Shown piece after piece: positions 43,007 to 51,592 of a DNA stretch of 64,000 nt. Source of the stretch: Lunatimonas salinarum (GTDB taxonomy: Bacteria > Bacteroidota > Bacteroidia > Cytophagales > Cyclobacteriaceae); contig NZ_JACVCV010000003.1 in the NCBI RefSeq assembly GCF_017811155.1, positions 1 to 64,000 on the forward strand, read 5' to 3'. The position numbers and the translations under genes are program-made. The notes under the pieces were generated by a model. It made no database searches. It was not told where the DNA came from and saw only the letters and a program-made list of their open reading frames with translations. The first letter of the stretch is position 1, and each line of letters begins with the position of its first letter.

Positions 43007-43237
43007 CCCTAATCAATCGGATCCGGAAAAAAGTACATTAGCCTCCCTTTATCCTCCCTTCGAAAAAAAAATCCGCTGTTGAGTACCCAAAAAATGACTT
43101 CCCCTTAAGGGAACGTCACAATGAAAACTGACACTATTCTATCGAAAAGGCAATAGTTAACCTGCTTTTTTTTGAATTTCCCCTATTTTATTCGTATTAT
43201 AACGCTTATTGTCTTCAAAACTCACTAGCCATTCATC

Positions 43238-43831
43238 ATGTATGTATACGGAGCGTCCGGACATGGACGGGTTATTATTGACATGATCGATTCCTACGCC
43301 CAAATCGACGGCGTTTTTGACGATGACCCTGCGAAAAAGGAGGTATTGGGTTACCCCGTGCTCGGTCCCGTACCTCCCGATTTTGAGTTCAGCAGCGAAC
43401 TCTTTATTGCCATCGGCGATAATCGGGTACGTAAGGGGATCCGTGAGCGCTTGCATACCCGCGCGACCTTCGCCACAATCCTCCATGAATCGGCGATTCT
43501 TTCCAAGAGGGCCCATTTAGAGCCCGGGACTGTGGTGATGGAAGGGGCGATCGTGAAGGTGGGGTGTATGCTGGGCGAGCAGGTTATCGTCAACACCGGT
43601 GCCTCGATAGACCACGATTGCCATATCGGGGACTATGTGCACGTGGCACCTCAGGCTACGCTGTGCGGAGGTATAGAGTTGGGGGTAGATTCCCTGATCG
43701 GTGCCAATGCCATTATATTACCGGGAATAAAGATCGGTGCATGGTGTACCATCGGTGCCGGGTCCATTGTTCATCAGGATGTGCCCGATCACAGTACCTG
43801 GATCGGCAACCGTCTCCAATCGGCCAGATAG
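43238..43831 (+). CDS. PglD/NeuD-like sugar acetyltransferase
   Basis: The 197-residue protein has an N-terminal Rossmann-like start (MYVYGASGHGRVIIDMID, then VFDDDP) and a left-handed beta-helix C-terminal half (hexapeptide repeats from about residue 95: GTVVMEGAIVKVGCMLGEQV, then TGASIDHDCHIGDYVHVAPQ). The NxGASIDHDCxIGDYVHVAPxA motif with its His is the PglD/NeuD acetyl-CoA site. It N-acetylates a 4-amino-sugar nucleotide. It ends the first polysaccharide-assembly module. A 230-base gap lies upstream and repeats follow. Confidence 0.92.
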   Translation: MYVYGASGHGRVIIDMIDSYAQIDGVFDDDPAKKEVLGYPVLGPVPPDFEFSSELFIAIGDNRVRKGIRERLHTRATFATILHESAILSKRAHLEPGTVVMEGAIVKVGCMLGEQVIVNTGASIDHDCHIGDYVHVAPQATLCGGIELGVDSLIGANAIILPGIKIGAWCTIGAGSIVHQDVPDHSTWIGNRLQSAR

Positions 43832-43954
43832 TGGGACGGTAATGAATCAGTGAAAGTCTTCCCGGATTTGGCACAGCCCCGCAGACATCACCAAAACCCG
43901 AAAAAACCAGAGGGAACATGCCTACGGACTGTCGTTTGATTGTCGAACTGTTGA

Positions 43955-44082
43955 ATCGGGAAATAGGGATTCGCTAATAATTTTTATTTCGATTTAAACA
44001 TCATAGTACGATAGTATTAGCGAATGGAGCCACTACCTAGTTTCGCCATGGAATGCCATCGAATCGATGGTCAAACGATTCG
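43955..44082 (+). repeat. F-type repeat, copy 1
   Basis: About 120 bases with ttaaacatcatagtacgatag, then gcgaatggagccactacctag and tttcgccatggaatgccatcg, then a tcaaacgattcg word. Further copies are at 44932-45052 and 46199-46330. It starts after tgtcgtttgattgtcgaactg. No coding potential. Confidence 0.75.
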
Positions 44083-44129
44083 ATATGGAAGATATTCGGT
44101 ACGGAGTTATCGCCCATTCAACCATTCCC

Positions 44130-44447
44130 GGGTTTTGGCGGAACGGGGATGGCACATCGGGCATTTGATGCGGCCAAAACAAAAATTATCCATAATCGAC
44201 CTTAGCTATAAACATGGCACCCCTTCGGGGTTGTGGCAATCGGTTCGATGTTGTATTGCCATCCCTATTTAGGAAATGACAATGTCTACTATCTCACGTC
44301 TAATTTCCCTTAACCTCCAAAAACGACCCCGAAGGCGGTCGAACATCAATAACCCCGGGTGCCAACCCGGGGAAATAGAGATACCAAATCCTCCCCGTTT
44401 TGGCAGCGTTGGAGTCAATCGTGCCCACCCATTATCGCCAAAACCCG
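44130..44447 (+). repeat. E-type element, copy 6
   Basis: About 318 bases, starting gggttttggcggaacgggg and ending gccaaaacccg. It has cggccaaaac, caccccttcggggttg, ccccgaaggcggtcg, CCCCGGGTgccaACCCGGGG and a right end (gttttggcagcgttgga ... gccaaaaccc). It is separated from copy 7 by 96 bases, which match the 96 bases between copies 3 and 4 closely. Confidence 0.85.
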
Positions 44448-44543
44448 AAAAGGCAAGGGCGGGCATTCTTGCAGCTAGTCTTTTGTCGAATCGTTTGATC
44501 GGTCGGGTTTGGGTAGGGGATTATGGCCAATTCAGGCATCACC

Positions 44544-44860
44544 GGGTTTTGGCGGGGCGGGGATGGTACATCGGGCATTTGATGCGGCCAAAACAAAAAT
44601 TATCTATAATCGACCATAGCTATAAACATGGCACCCCTTCGGGGTTGCGGCAATCGGTTCGATGCTGTATGGCCATCCCTATTTAGGGAATGACAATGTC
44701 TACTATCTCATTTCTAATTTCTCATAATCTCCAAAAAAGACCCCGAAGGCGGTCGAAAATCAATAACCCCGGGTGCAAACCCGGGGAAAAGAGATCAAAA
44801 ATCCTCCCCGTTTTGGCCAGCGTTGGAATCAATCGTGCCCACCCATTATCGCCAAAACCC
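44544..44860 (+). repeat. E-type element, copy 7
   Basis: About 317 bases, with the same order as copy 6: gggttttggcggggcgggg, gcggccaaaac, caccccttcggggttg, ccccgaaggcggtcg, CCCCGGGTgcaaACCCGGGG and a right end (gttttggccagcgttgg ... gccaaaaccc). Confidence 0.85.
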
Positions 44861-44931
44861 GAAAAGGCCTGGGCGGGCATGCCTAGAGAGTGTCGTTTGG
44901 TTGTCAAACCGTCGAACCGTTTGATCGGGAA

Positions 44932-45052
44932 TATGGATTTGCTATTGATTTTTGATTTGATTTAAACTTCATAGTACGATAGTACTAGCGAATGGATCCA
45001 CTACCTAGGATCGCCATCAAATGCATTCGATTCGACGATCACACGATTCGAA
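44932..45052 (+). repeat. F-type repeat, copy 2 (before the Zeta-type TA locus)
   Basis: It resembles 43955-44082: ttaaacttcatagtacgatag, gcgaatggatccactacctag, tcgccatcaaatgcattcg and a tcacacgattcg word. It lies about 97 bases before the antitoxin start. Confidence 0.75.
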
Positions 45053-45148
45053 AACAATTCTACCCTGAATTTGCCCTTGGACTTTTACGCAATAAGCAAC
45101 CAATTTCTTACCTTGACGTGTTAATTAGAAACAACGAAACCAGCGAAT

Positions 45149-45370
45149 ATGGAAATCACACGAAAAGACATTGAAAACGCTCAAAAAGACGCTGCGGAAA
45201 AAGCTATTAGAAGAAATAAGGCGCTGGGGTTGTCTTATATAGAAGTTCAGGATTCTAATCTTGTGCAGGTGGATTCCACCGGAGAAGTGTCCCTGTTGGG
45301 GAAAGCACGGTTTGGAATAAAAAAAATTGGGCACAAGCGATTCAAGCTGAATGAGCAAAAAGAAATTTAG
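45149..45370 (+). CDS. Antitoxin-like partner of the Zeta-type toxin
   Basis: The 73-residue helical protein MEITRKDIENAQKDAAEKAI continues RRNKALGLSYIEVQDSNLVQ and ends KIGHKRFKLNEQKEI. The helical first half followed by a beta-like second half is common in antitoxins that precede Zeta-family kinases in Bacteroidota. Its stop overlaps the toxin start by 20 bases, which points to a coupled pair. It is small and has no other motif. Confidence 0.7.
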   Translation: MEITRKDIENAQKDAAEKAIRRNKALGLSYIEVQDSNLVQVDSTGEVSLLGKARFGIKKIGHKRFKLNEQKEI

Positions 45371-46082
45371 AATGTTTGCCGGCCCGAATGGCTCCGGAAA
45401 ATCCACTTTGATCGAAGAAATCAGCAAAAAATTTAATATAGGCTATTTTATCAATGCCGATCGGATCGAATCCGAACTCAACACAAAGAAGCACTTCGAT
45501 TGTTCTCTATTATTCCCCCAACCAATCTCTCCCGAAGAATGGCGTGATTTTTTATTGGAAAAATCTTCTGATAAAAGGATAACAGAAAAGTCTTTCATGG
45601 GACTACAAATACGTGAAAATTTTTTCACCGCTACCCACGTCATTGACAGCTACCAAGCATCAGTCATTGCGGAGTTTTTTAGAGAAAAACTGATTCATAG
45701 CGACATGACGTTTTCGTTTGAAACCGTAATGTCACATGAGTCGAAAGTTATGTTTTTAGAAAAAGCAAAAGATCTCGGTTTTACAACATACCTCTATTTT
45801 ATTTGTACCCGCGACCCAAAGATCAATATTCAACGAGTCAAAAACAGAGTGCTTGAGGGCGGACACCATGTGGAAGAAAATAAAATCACTTCAAGGTATT
45901 TCCGGTCTTTAGATCTTCTCTGTAAGGCTTTCCTGGTTGTTGACCGGGCATTTATTATCGACAGCTCCCATAAAACGAATGAGGTAATAATGGAGAAACA
46001 GCAAAATGATATTATTATACACAAAGATGAGGTGCCGGGTTGGATTGATGAATACTTGCTCCGCAAACTGAAATTAACCTAA
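45351..46082 (+). CDS. Zeta-toxin-like kinase
   Basis: The 243-residue P-loop protein MSKKKFRMFAGPNGSGKSTL has Walker A GPNGSGKST at residues 11-19. FINADRIESEL, MTFSFETVMSH and YLYFICTRDPKINIQRVKNR (with a conserved Arg pair) follow. This fits the Zeta toxin / UDP-GlcNAc kinase-like P-loop families, with the DRIE and FETVMS residues in the expected places. It is framed by F-type repeats at 44932-45052 and 46199-46330. Confidence 0.9.
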   Translation: MSKKKFRMFAGPNGSGKSTLIEEISKKFNIGYFINADRIESELNTKKHFDCSLLFPQPISPEEWRDFLLEKSSDKRITEKSFMGLQIRENFFTATHVIDSYQASVIAEFFREKLIHSDMTFSFETVMSHESKVMFLEKAKDLGFTTYLYFICTRDPKINIQRVKNRVLEGGHHVEENKITSRYFRSLDLLCKAFLVVDRAFIIDSSHKTNEVIMEKQQNDIIIHKDEVPGWIDEYLLRKLKLT

Positions 46083-46198
46083 GATTTGTCTAAAAGGTAA
46101 GGCTATTGCCTAAATAACAACCCGCAAATTTTGAGAGACTTTTTTCCCGAATCTTAGGAATTCTTCTGCCGAATAGTCAAACTATCGAACTCTTTGAT

Positions 46199-46330
46199 CG
46201 GAAAATATGGATATGAAATTAATTTTTGCCTCGATTTCGATTGATGTCTCATCGCACGGTTGTACCAGCGTATGGCGCCACTACCTAGTTTCGCCATGGA
46301 ATGCCATCGATTCGACGGTCAAACAATTCG
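46199..46330 (+). repeat. F-type repeat, copy 3 (after the Zeta-type TA locus)
   Basis: About 130 bases with a decayed first half and a well-kept second half: gcgccactacctag, tttcgccatggaatgccatcg, attcgacggtcaaac. It mirrors 43955-44082. Confidence 0.7.
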
Positions 46331-46391
46331 ACCAAAAATAACACCTCCACCCAACCCCTCACCAAAACAAAAAAACCAACCCTCATCCCCC

Positions 46392-47339
46392 ATGTACCTC
46401 CTAGCGACCCTAATTCTAATCGCCAGTATCTTGCTGTATTTTCGGATCGCCGACCGGTTTAATATCATCGACAAACCCAATGAGCGGTCTTCGCACACCC
46501 GTATCACCATCCGGGGAGGGGGCATTGTGTTTGCGGTAGCCGCGGTTATGGCCTTCTTTATGGAATTGGCCACTTGGGAACTCGCCCTTGCCGTACTCAT
46601 GGTGGCATCAGTCAGCATGGTGGACGATATCCGTCCATTAAGTCAGCTACCACGTTTTACTGTACACGTACTGGCATCCCTCCTAGTACTCTATGAAGCC
46701 GGCGTCATGGAATTGGCATTCTGGTGGATTCCATTAGCCCTTTTTGTTTTTCTTGGGTGGGTGAATATCTTCAATTTTATGGATGGCATCAACGGCATTA
46801 CCTCCCTATATGCCCTAGCAGTGCTAGTTGGATTTTATTTTATCCCCGAACTGCATGACTTACGTGGTTTGATGGAAGTGACCGGCCTGTCGCTGTTGGT
46901 TTTCGGGTTTTTCAATGTCCGACGCAGGGCAAAAACCTTCGCAGGGGATGTGGGCTCTATCAGCATGGCCCTGATACTGGGCTACATAATGGTGAACCTC
47001 TTGGTACGAACCGAGGAATTTTTCTACTTGCTGATCTTCGGAATCTACGGCCTGGACGGGGTTCTGACCATTCTCCACCGGCTTATCAAACTGGAAAACA
47101 TCTTTCAGCCCCACCGTACCCACCTCTACCAATACCTGGCCAATGAAATGGGGTGGAAGCACCTTCCCGTTTCCTTTCTCTATTTCGGTCTACAGATACT
47201 TTTAAACCTCCTAACCCTATATGTTGCTTCCTCAGGTGATGGTAATCTCCTTGTTCCCTTTTTGGTAGTAATCATCGGATTGATCACAGCCTATTCTTTT
47301 GCAAAATACCTGATTTTGAAAAAAATCGGTCAATTCTAA
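46392..47339 (+). CDS. WecA/WbpL-like undecaprenyl-phosphate sugar-1-phosphate transferase, copy 2
   Basis: ATG at 46392 gives 315 residues, the same length as copy 1; the frame from 46260 is repeat-derived. It starts MYLLATLILIASILLYFRIA, with IDKPNERSSHTRITIRGGG, MVDDIRPLSQLPRF, IFNFMDGINGI and AGDVGSISM. It is clearly a paralogue of 40273-41220, with mostly conservative changes. It may initiate the same or a second polysaccharide. It is followed by the second nucleotidyltransferase gene after 72 bases, with no cupin between them. Confidence 0.92.
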   Translation: MYLLATLILIASILLYFRIADRFNIIDKPNERSSHTRITIRGGGIVFAVAAVMAFFMELATWELALAVLMVASVSMVDDIRPLSQLPRFTVHVLASLLVLYEAGVMELAFWWIPLALFVFLGWVNIFNFMDGINGITSLYALAVLVGFYFIPELHDLRGLMEVTGLSLLVFGFFNVRRRAKTFAGDVGSISMALILGYIMVNLLVRTEEFFYLLIFGIYGLDGVLTILHRLIKLENIFQPHRTHLYQYLANEMGWKHLPVSFLYFGLQILLNLLTLYVASSGDGNLLVPFLVVIIGLITAYSFAKYLILKKIGQF

Positions 47340-47411
47340 GGATTATCGAAAGCCCGTGTAAGGCTGCCGTCAAAGCCGAATGACAGGCGATGCCTTCCAA
47401 CGCCTATCCCC

Positions 47412-48731
47412 TTGTTTAGTAACCACCAAAATACCGGCACAATCATAGAACCAACCGACGTAGAAACTACCTTTGGACGCTCCACGGCCATCGTCCTCCG
47501 TGCCTGCCGGGTGTACCTAGGTACTGACACGCAGGATAGTCTCCGTAATTTCCTCGATCTGGCCCCCGTAGATTGGAAAGAGGTGCGGAGACTGTGCCTG
47601 GCACACCGAATCACCCCGGTAGCCTATAGGATCTTGCTGGAATCGAACCCTCCCGCACCTTGGGATAAAACGCTCAGAAACGAGCTAAAGCGCAGGTTAA
47701 TTAACAGCATGGACAAAGGAAAGGAAACCGCTAGACTGATTTCGCTACTTCGTTCGGCTGGTCTATCGGTGTTCCCCTATAAAGGCCTTGCCTTTTCGTT
47801 GCTCTTTTATGGAGACATAGGAATGCGGGAATCCGGAGACATCGACTTAATCATTAAACCGGAAGAGCTTCCCTTGGTCAACGACCTCCTAAAGGAAGAC
47901 GGTTACCTGCCAGAAGAGGAAGACTTCGTCCGGTTCCTCGGCTGGGACAAGTTTACCAAAACCCGCCGCGGATACAACCTGAAAAAACTAGACCGAACGG
48001 GCCTTCCCGTCCACTTGGAACTCCACTGGCGGGTGACCTACAATTATTTTGGCGTGGGAAAGTTTAACAATGCGTTTTCTTACGAAACGGATGAGCTGCT
48101 CACCGTGTACCAGCAACGCCTCCCACTACAGAATAAGTTCGAGCAATTCAAGTACCTGTACGTACACCACAGCATGCACGATGGGCACGGATACCTTAAA
48201 ACCGCCCTCGATATTGCCATGGGGTTGAAAAAACTGAACCCCACTGCCGAGGATTATACCCAGCACCCGATACTCCGAGAACTCACGGGCACTTTTTCGC
48301 TGGCTGCGGCAGTAGAAGCATCCAATTCGTTGTTTGGGACCGACCTGGCCTTACCGGCACACAGGCGTCAGCAAAAACTCGCAGCCCGCTTGGTAGAAAC
48401 TACGCTTTTGGAAAAATCCCGACAACCCGGAAAAATGGGGAGCGACTTTGCGTCCTACTTTCGCCATCATACCGGCCTTATTCATAAGCGGGCACAGTTC
48501 TACCCAGAATTAAGCCGGAAAATGCAGTTCTACATTCAAAACCTTGCCCATTTCTTTCAACCCAACGTAGATGATTACCGCATTTTTAGACCCAAATCCC
48601 TTTGGGCGTATCGACTAATCTGGATTATTCGACCACTTCGGCAACTATTTACTCCCACCGATCCCCTTCACCGAAAGCAAAGATCCGAAGAAAAAGCCCA
48701 AATCGATCGGATCCGAAATAAAACGCTTTAG
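47412..48731 (+). CDS. Nucleotidyltransferase-family protein, copy 2
   Basis: The start is a TTG at 47412 (no ATG with conserved sequence is near), giving 439 residues. It contains VFPYKGLAFSLLFYGDIGMR then ESGDIDLIIKPEELPLVNDL, LELHWRVTYNYF and YVHHSMHDGHGYLKTALDI, parallel to copy 1. The C-terminal SYFRHHTGLIHKRAQFYPEL then FFQPNVDDYRIFRPKSLWAY also matches. It ends close to the minus-strand DUF4143 gene, the two stops overlapping by 4 bases. Confidence 0.85.
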   Translation: MFSNHQNTGTIIEPTDVETTFGRSTAIVLRACRVYLGTDTQDSLRNFLDLAPVDWKEVRRLCLAHRITPVAYRILLESNPPAPWDKTLRNELKRRLINSMDKGKETARLISLLRSAGLSVFPYKGLAFSLLFYGDIGMRESGDIDLIIKPEELPLVNDLLKEDGYLPEEEDFVRFLGWDKFTKTRRGYNLKKLDRTGLPVHLELHWRVTYNYFGVGKFNNAFSYETDELLTVYQQRLPLQNKFEQFKYLYVHHSMHDGHGYLKTALDIAMGLKKLNPTAEDYTQHPILRELTGTFSLAAAVEASNSLFGTDLALPAHRRQQKLAARLVETTLLEKSRQPGKMGSDFASYFRHHTGLIHKRAQFYPELSRKMQFYIQNLAHFFQPNVDDYRIFRPKSLWAYRLIWIIRPLRQLFTPTDPLHRKQRSEEKAQIDRIRNKTL

Positions 48732-49888
48732 CGTTTCTCTTTTCTAATGGCCTCACAAAATTCCGTCAAAGAATAATTCTTCACTCCGTCTTTTAGCGGA
48801 TAACCTTCTTTAACCCGGGAAATAACTGCTCCCCTAGCTGCTTTCGTATCCTCCATGCTTATCAGAAATCCCTTACTGATTTTTGGCGAAAGGGTGTTTT
48901 TCATTTCGATGGCCCATTCCACTATCCCGGACCTTACCACCAGCAAATCACACTCCGCACCCTGATGGGTCCTATAGAAATAATACTGGTAATCCGAACC
49001 AAGCAGATTGATTATCTGCTCGATGACAAAGGTCTCCCAGGAAGCGCCTATCAGCAACTGATTGATTAATTCATCGTAGGACTTTACACCTACCAACGCA
49101 TGCAGCAGGCCTGTGTCCCGAATATATACCTTGGGCGATTTGACCAAGCGCTTTTTGACATTTCGGTGATAGGGCTGAAGGATTCGGACCATAAATGACC
49201 CTTCCAGAAATTCAAGATAACGGGTCACCGTAGGTCGGGTAATCCCCAATGCCCGTGCGAAATTTTCCCCATTCCATAAACTCCCCTGCGCATGGGCCAG
49301 CATAATCCAAAACCGCTCTACCAGCTTTGGATCTGAATTTAGCCCCAATAACCCAAGGTCCCTTTCAATATACGTTTTGATGAAATTCTCCCGCCACAAA
49401 TTGCTGACTCGCTCCGTAGATGCCAAGAATGAGAGCGGAAAACCTCCCCGCATCCATAGCTGCTCCGTTTCATCCTCCACTACTTCTTCTAGCGTAAAGG
49501 GTGTAAGCTCGATATATCCTATCCTACCTGCCAAAGAATCCGCACTACTGCGTATAAGGTCAGGTGATGCCGAGCCCAAGAGTATAAACCTTCCCGGTCT
49601 TCTATCTTCATCAATGGAACTGCGAAGTTCCGCAAAGAGCTCAGGCATCAATTGAATTTCGTCCAGAATAACCCTGCTATTCCGATGGTTTGTTAAAAAC
49701 AGTTCTACGTCACTCAGTTTGGCCCTGCTGCTGGCCTTTTCAAGGTCCAAGTATACTTTATTTTTTCCCCATGAAAGATTCTTGACCAAGGTAGTTTTGC
49801 CAACCTGCCGGGGTCCAAGAATGCCAACAGCAGGAAATATCTCCATATATTCTTCAATCAGCGACTGTATATACCTTTTCTTAACCAT
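48728..49888 (-). CDS. AAA ATPase with DUF4143 domain
   Basis: The 386-residue protein has Walker A GPRQVGKTTL near residue 25, Walker B VILDEIQLMPEL near 75 and an FILLGSASPDLIRSSADSLA sensor-like segment. The C-terminal DUF4143 restriction-endonuclease-like part includes GASWETFVIEQI near residue 280, then YYFYRTHQGAECDLLVVRSG and WAIEMKNT. Such ATPases are widespread in Bacteroidota with no settled role. A perfect hairpin lies 54 bases upstream of the start. A decayed relative is at 51405-51540. Confidence 0.92.
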   Translation of the reverse strand: MVKKRYIQSLIEEYMEIFPAVGILGPRQVGKTTLVKNLSWGKNKVYLDLEKASSRAKLSDVELFLTNHRNSRVILDEIQLMPELFAELRSSIDEDRRPGRFILLGSASPDLIRSSADSLAGRIGYIELTPFTLEEVVEDETEQLWMRGGFPLSFLASTERVSNLWRENFIKTYIERDLGLLGLNSDPKLVERFWIMLAHAQGSLWNGENFARALGITRPTVTRYLEFLEGSFMVRILQPYHRNVKKRLVKSPKVYIRDTGLLHALVGVKSYDELINQLLIGASWETFVIEQIINLLGSDYQYYFYRTHQGAECDLLVVRSGIVEWAIEMKNTLSPKISKGFLISMEDTKAARGAVISRVKEGYPLKDGVKNYSLTEFCEAIRKEKR

Positions 49889-49941
49889 GGATTGACTTGG
49901 ATTCCATGTAAAAATAAACTAAAAATCAAACTTTCAAAAAT

Positions 49942-49990
49942 AATTTACCATGAAAAACGAAAATAATATTTTCGTTTTTCATGGTAAATT
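49942..49990. promoter_or_regulatory. Perfect 23-bp inverted repeat upstream of the DUF4143 ATPase gene
   Basis: Left arm 49942-49964 begins aatttaccatgaaaaacg; right arm 49968-49990 is its exact complement; the loop is AAT. The arms contain ACCATG...CATGGT. It sits between the minus-strand start at 49888 and the plus-strand DUF4221 pseudogene, about 54 bases before the ATPase start. It could be an operator, a cruciform or the trace of an insertion; a role as terminator for either neighbour does not fit the directions. Confidence 0.7.
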
Positions 49991-50208
49991 TCTAATTAGC
50001 TGTTCTGCATTTCCCATGCCGCACCCAGATAAATAGGGTTTGCAACCCTACTGCCGTGATCCCAACTGGTTAAACCATCAATCATAATCCCTCTATTATT
50101 TTTCCTTTCTAACATGGACGAATTTATACGTCAAGCTTAGAATGTATGACTAACTTTCCAAATCAAAAATTTTTATTATTTTTATACCACATCCTAAAAA
50201 ACTACACG

Positions 50209-51360
50209 ATGCGCCTTTCTTTTTTTCTTGCGTTAGCAATTTCTATATTGTTTTCTTGCGGCAAAGACAGCAACCGAAGTACTACAGGGTCCTCCACCAA
50301 CCTGACCATTACCGTGGATACCGTATGGGTAGATCCTGGCGGGGAGATCATCTTTCTACAGGACAAGCTCTTTCTATCCGACCTATCCCCAGACAGAAAA
50401 TACCTGATCAATTTTGACCGGGCGAACCTAGTGGCCGAACGCATCAACCTGGATAATCTCTCACTGGAAAGAAAAATGCACTTTGAGAAAGATGGGCCAA
50501 ATGCCCTTCCCGTCTACTTCGGAGGCTTCAACATCACGCCCGATGAGCAGCTGCTGGTGTGGAACTACCGGTTCTATAAGGTGTTCGATCAAAACACCCA
50601 ACTGGTAAGGGATTTGGACCTGGAAAAGATTGCTGCTTAGTTCCTGTCTGGTTCCGACTGCTATCCAATCGGACTTTTTGAAGATCAAAAAAATAAAGAT
50701 CGTTTGATCGGGGTGTTTATAAAATGGGCAGAAAGAAGCTATTTCATCCTGGACTTTGACCTAGCGACCCAAACCTTTACGAAAAAGGAGCTTCCGGAAC
50801 TGAACCAACTCCAGAAGTTTTCGGTAAACATTCTACATGACGGCAACTTCGCAGGCGCCTACGGCGTCGCAGTCCGGGCACTAACTACCGGAAAGCACCT
50901 GTTTATCACCAACAATTCACTGAACGAGGTGCTTGTATACGACTTGGAGGCCGATAGTACCTTTACCAAGGCTTGGGACAGCGACTTTTTTGGCAAGGGC
51001 AAAAGCTACCTTCCCCCTAAGGAGGTCGAAAACTCCTCCGGTCAGATAGAAGATATCATCCGAAAAATCAAAGAAGACATCGTTTTCGAAAACTTTTTTT
51101 GGGATTTATCGCGGCGTCGCTTCTATCGTTTCGCCTCCAGCGAGCACTTTGCGGAGGAAAAAGACCAATACGGAAGACATGAACCAACAAGGGCAGATGT
51201 ATACTTAAGTGTATTTGACGAAAGCCTGAACCTCCTCGCAGAGGTCCTTATCCCCGAACTGAAGGCTACGCCGAAAAAGCACTTCCTAAAAGACAACAAG
51301 ATCTGGATCTTCGAAAACATCGAGGACGAACTGGCCTTTATCCGGCTAGGTCTTGAGTAG
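50209..51360 (+). pseudogene. DUF4221-family lipoprotein broken by a TAG stop
   Basis: ATG at 50209 gives a lipoprotein signal MRLSFFLALAISILFSC with Cys17, then a beta-propeller-like start (TITVDTVWVDPGGEIIFLQD). A TAG occurs at 50638-50640. The same frame continues open from there to the TAG at 51358-51360, including YLSVFDESLNLLAEVLIPEL and IWIFENIEDELAFIRLGLE. The tail matches the ends of the three intact paralogues (EDE(L/M)(G/A)F(V/I)RL). One changed codon would restore a full-length protein of about 382 residues. It is the only plus-strand member of the group. Confidence 0.85.
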
Positions 51361-51404
51361 GGCATATTTTCGAGATGTAAGACGTAAGACATAAGACAAA
51401 ACTC

Positions 51405-51540
51405 TGGCATTAACCGAATTTCATCGAGAATAATTGTATTATCCTGATGACTTGTCAAAAACTCATTTAAAAAACCAGGACTTGAAATCCTACTGACTTC
51501 ACTCCCTAGGCACATAATTAAATCCAAAAATTATTTTATC
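51405..51540 (-). pseudogene. Remnant of a DUF4143-type AAA ATPase
   Basis: The minus strand reads FLDLIMCLGSEVSRISSPGF then LNEFLTSHQDNTIILDEIRL and MPEF. This lines up with the stretch YLDLE..., ELFLTNHRNS and VILDEIQLMPEL of the intact ATPase at 48728-49888. No Walker A, start or C-terminal part is present, and the flanking sequence is TTAGACGTAAGAC-type repeat (51375-51400). It is a fragment, not a gene. Confidence 0.7.
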
Positions 51541-51592
51541 CATGTGTACCGAAGGCTATAAACCAATCGATCTACCAACCATTTTTTTGAAA

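Noticed and set aside
47340-47411. Remnant of the cupin gene in the second module
   Set aside because: The 72 bases show no cupin motif in any frame, so loss is complete or it was never there.
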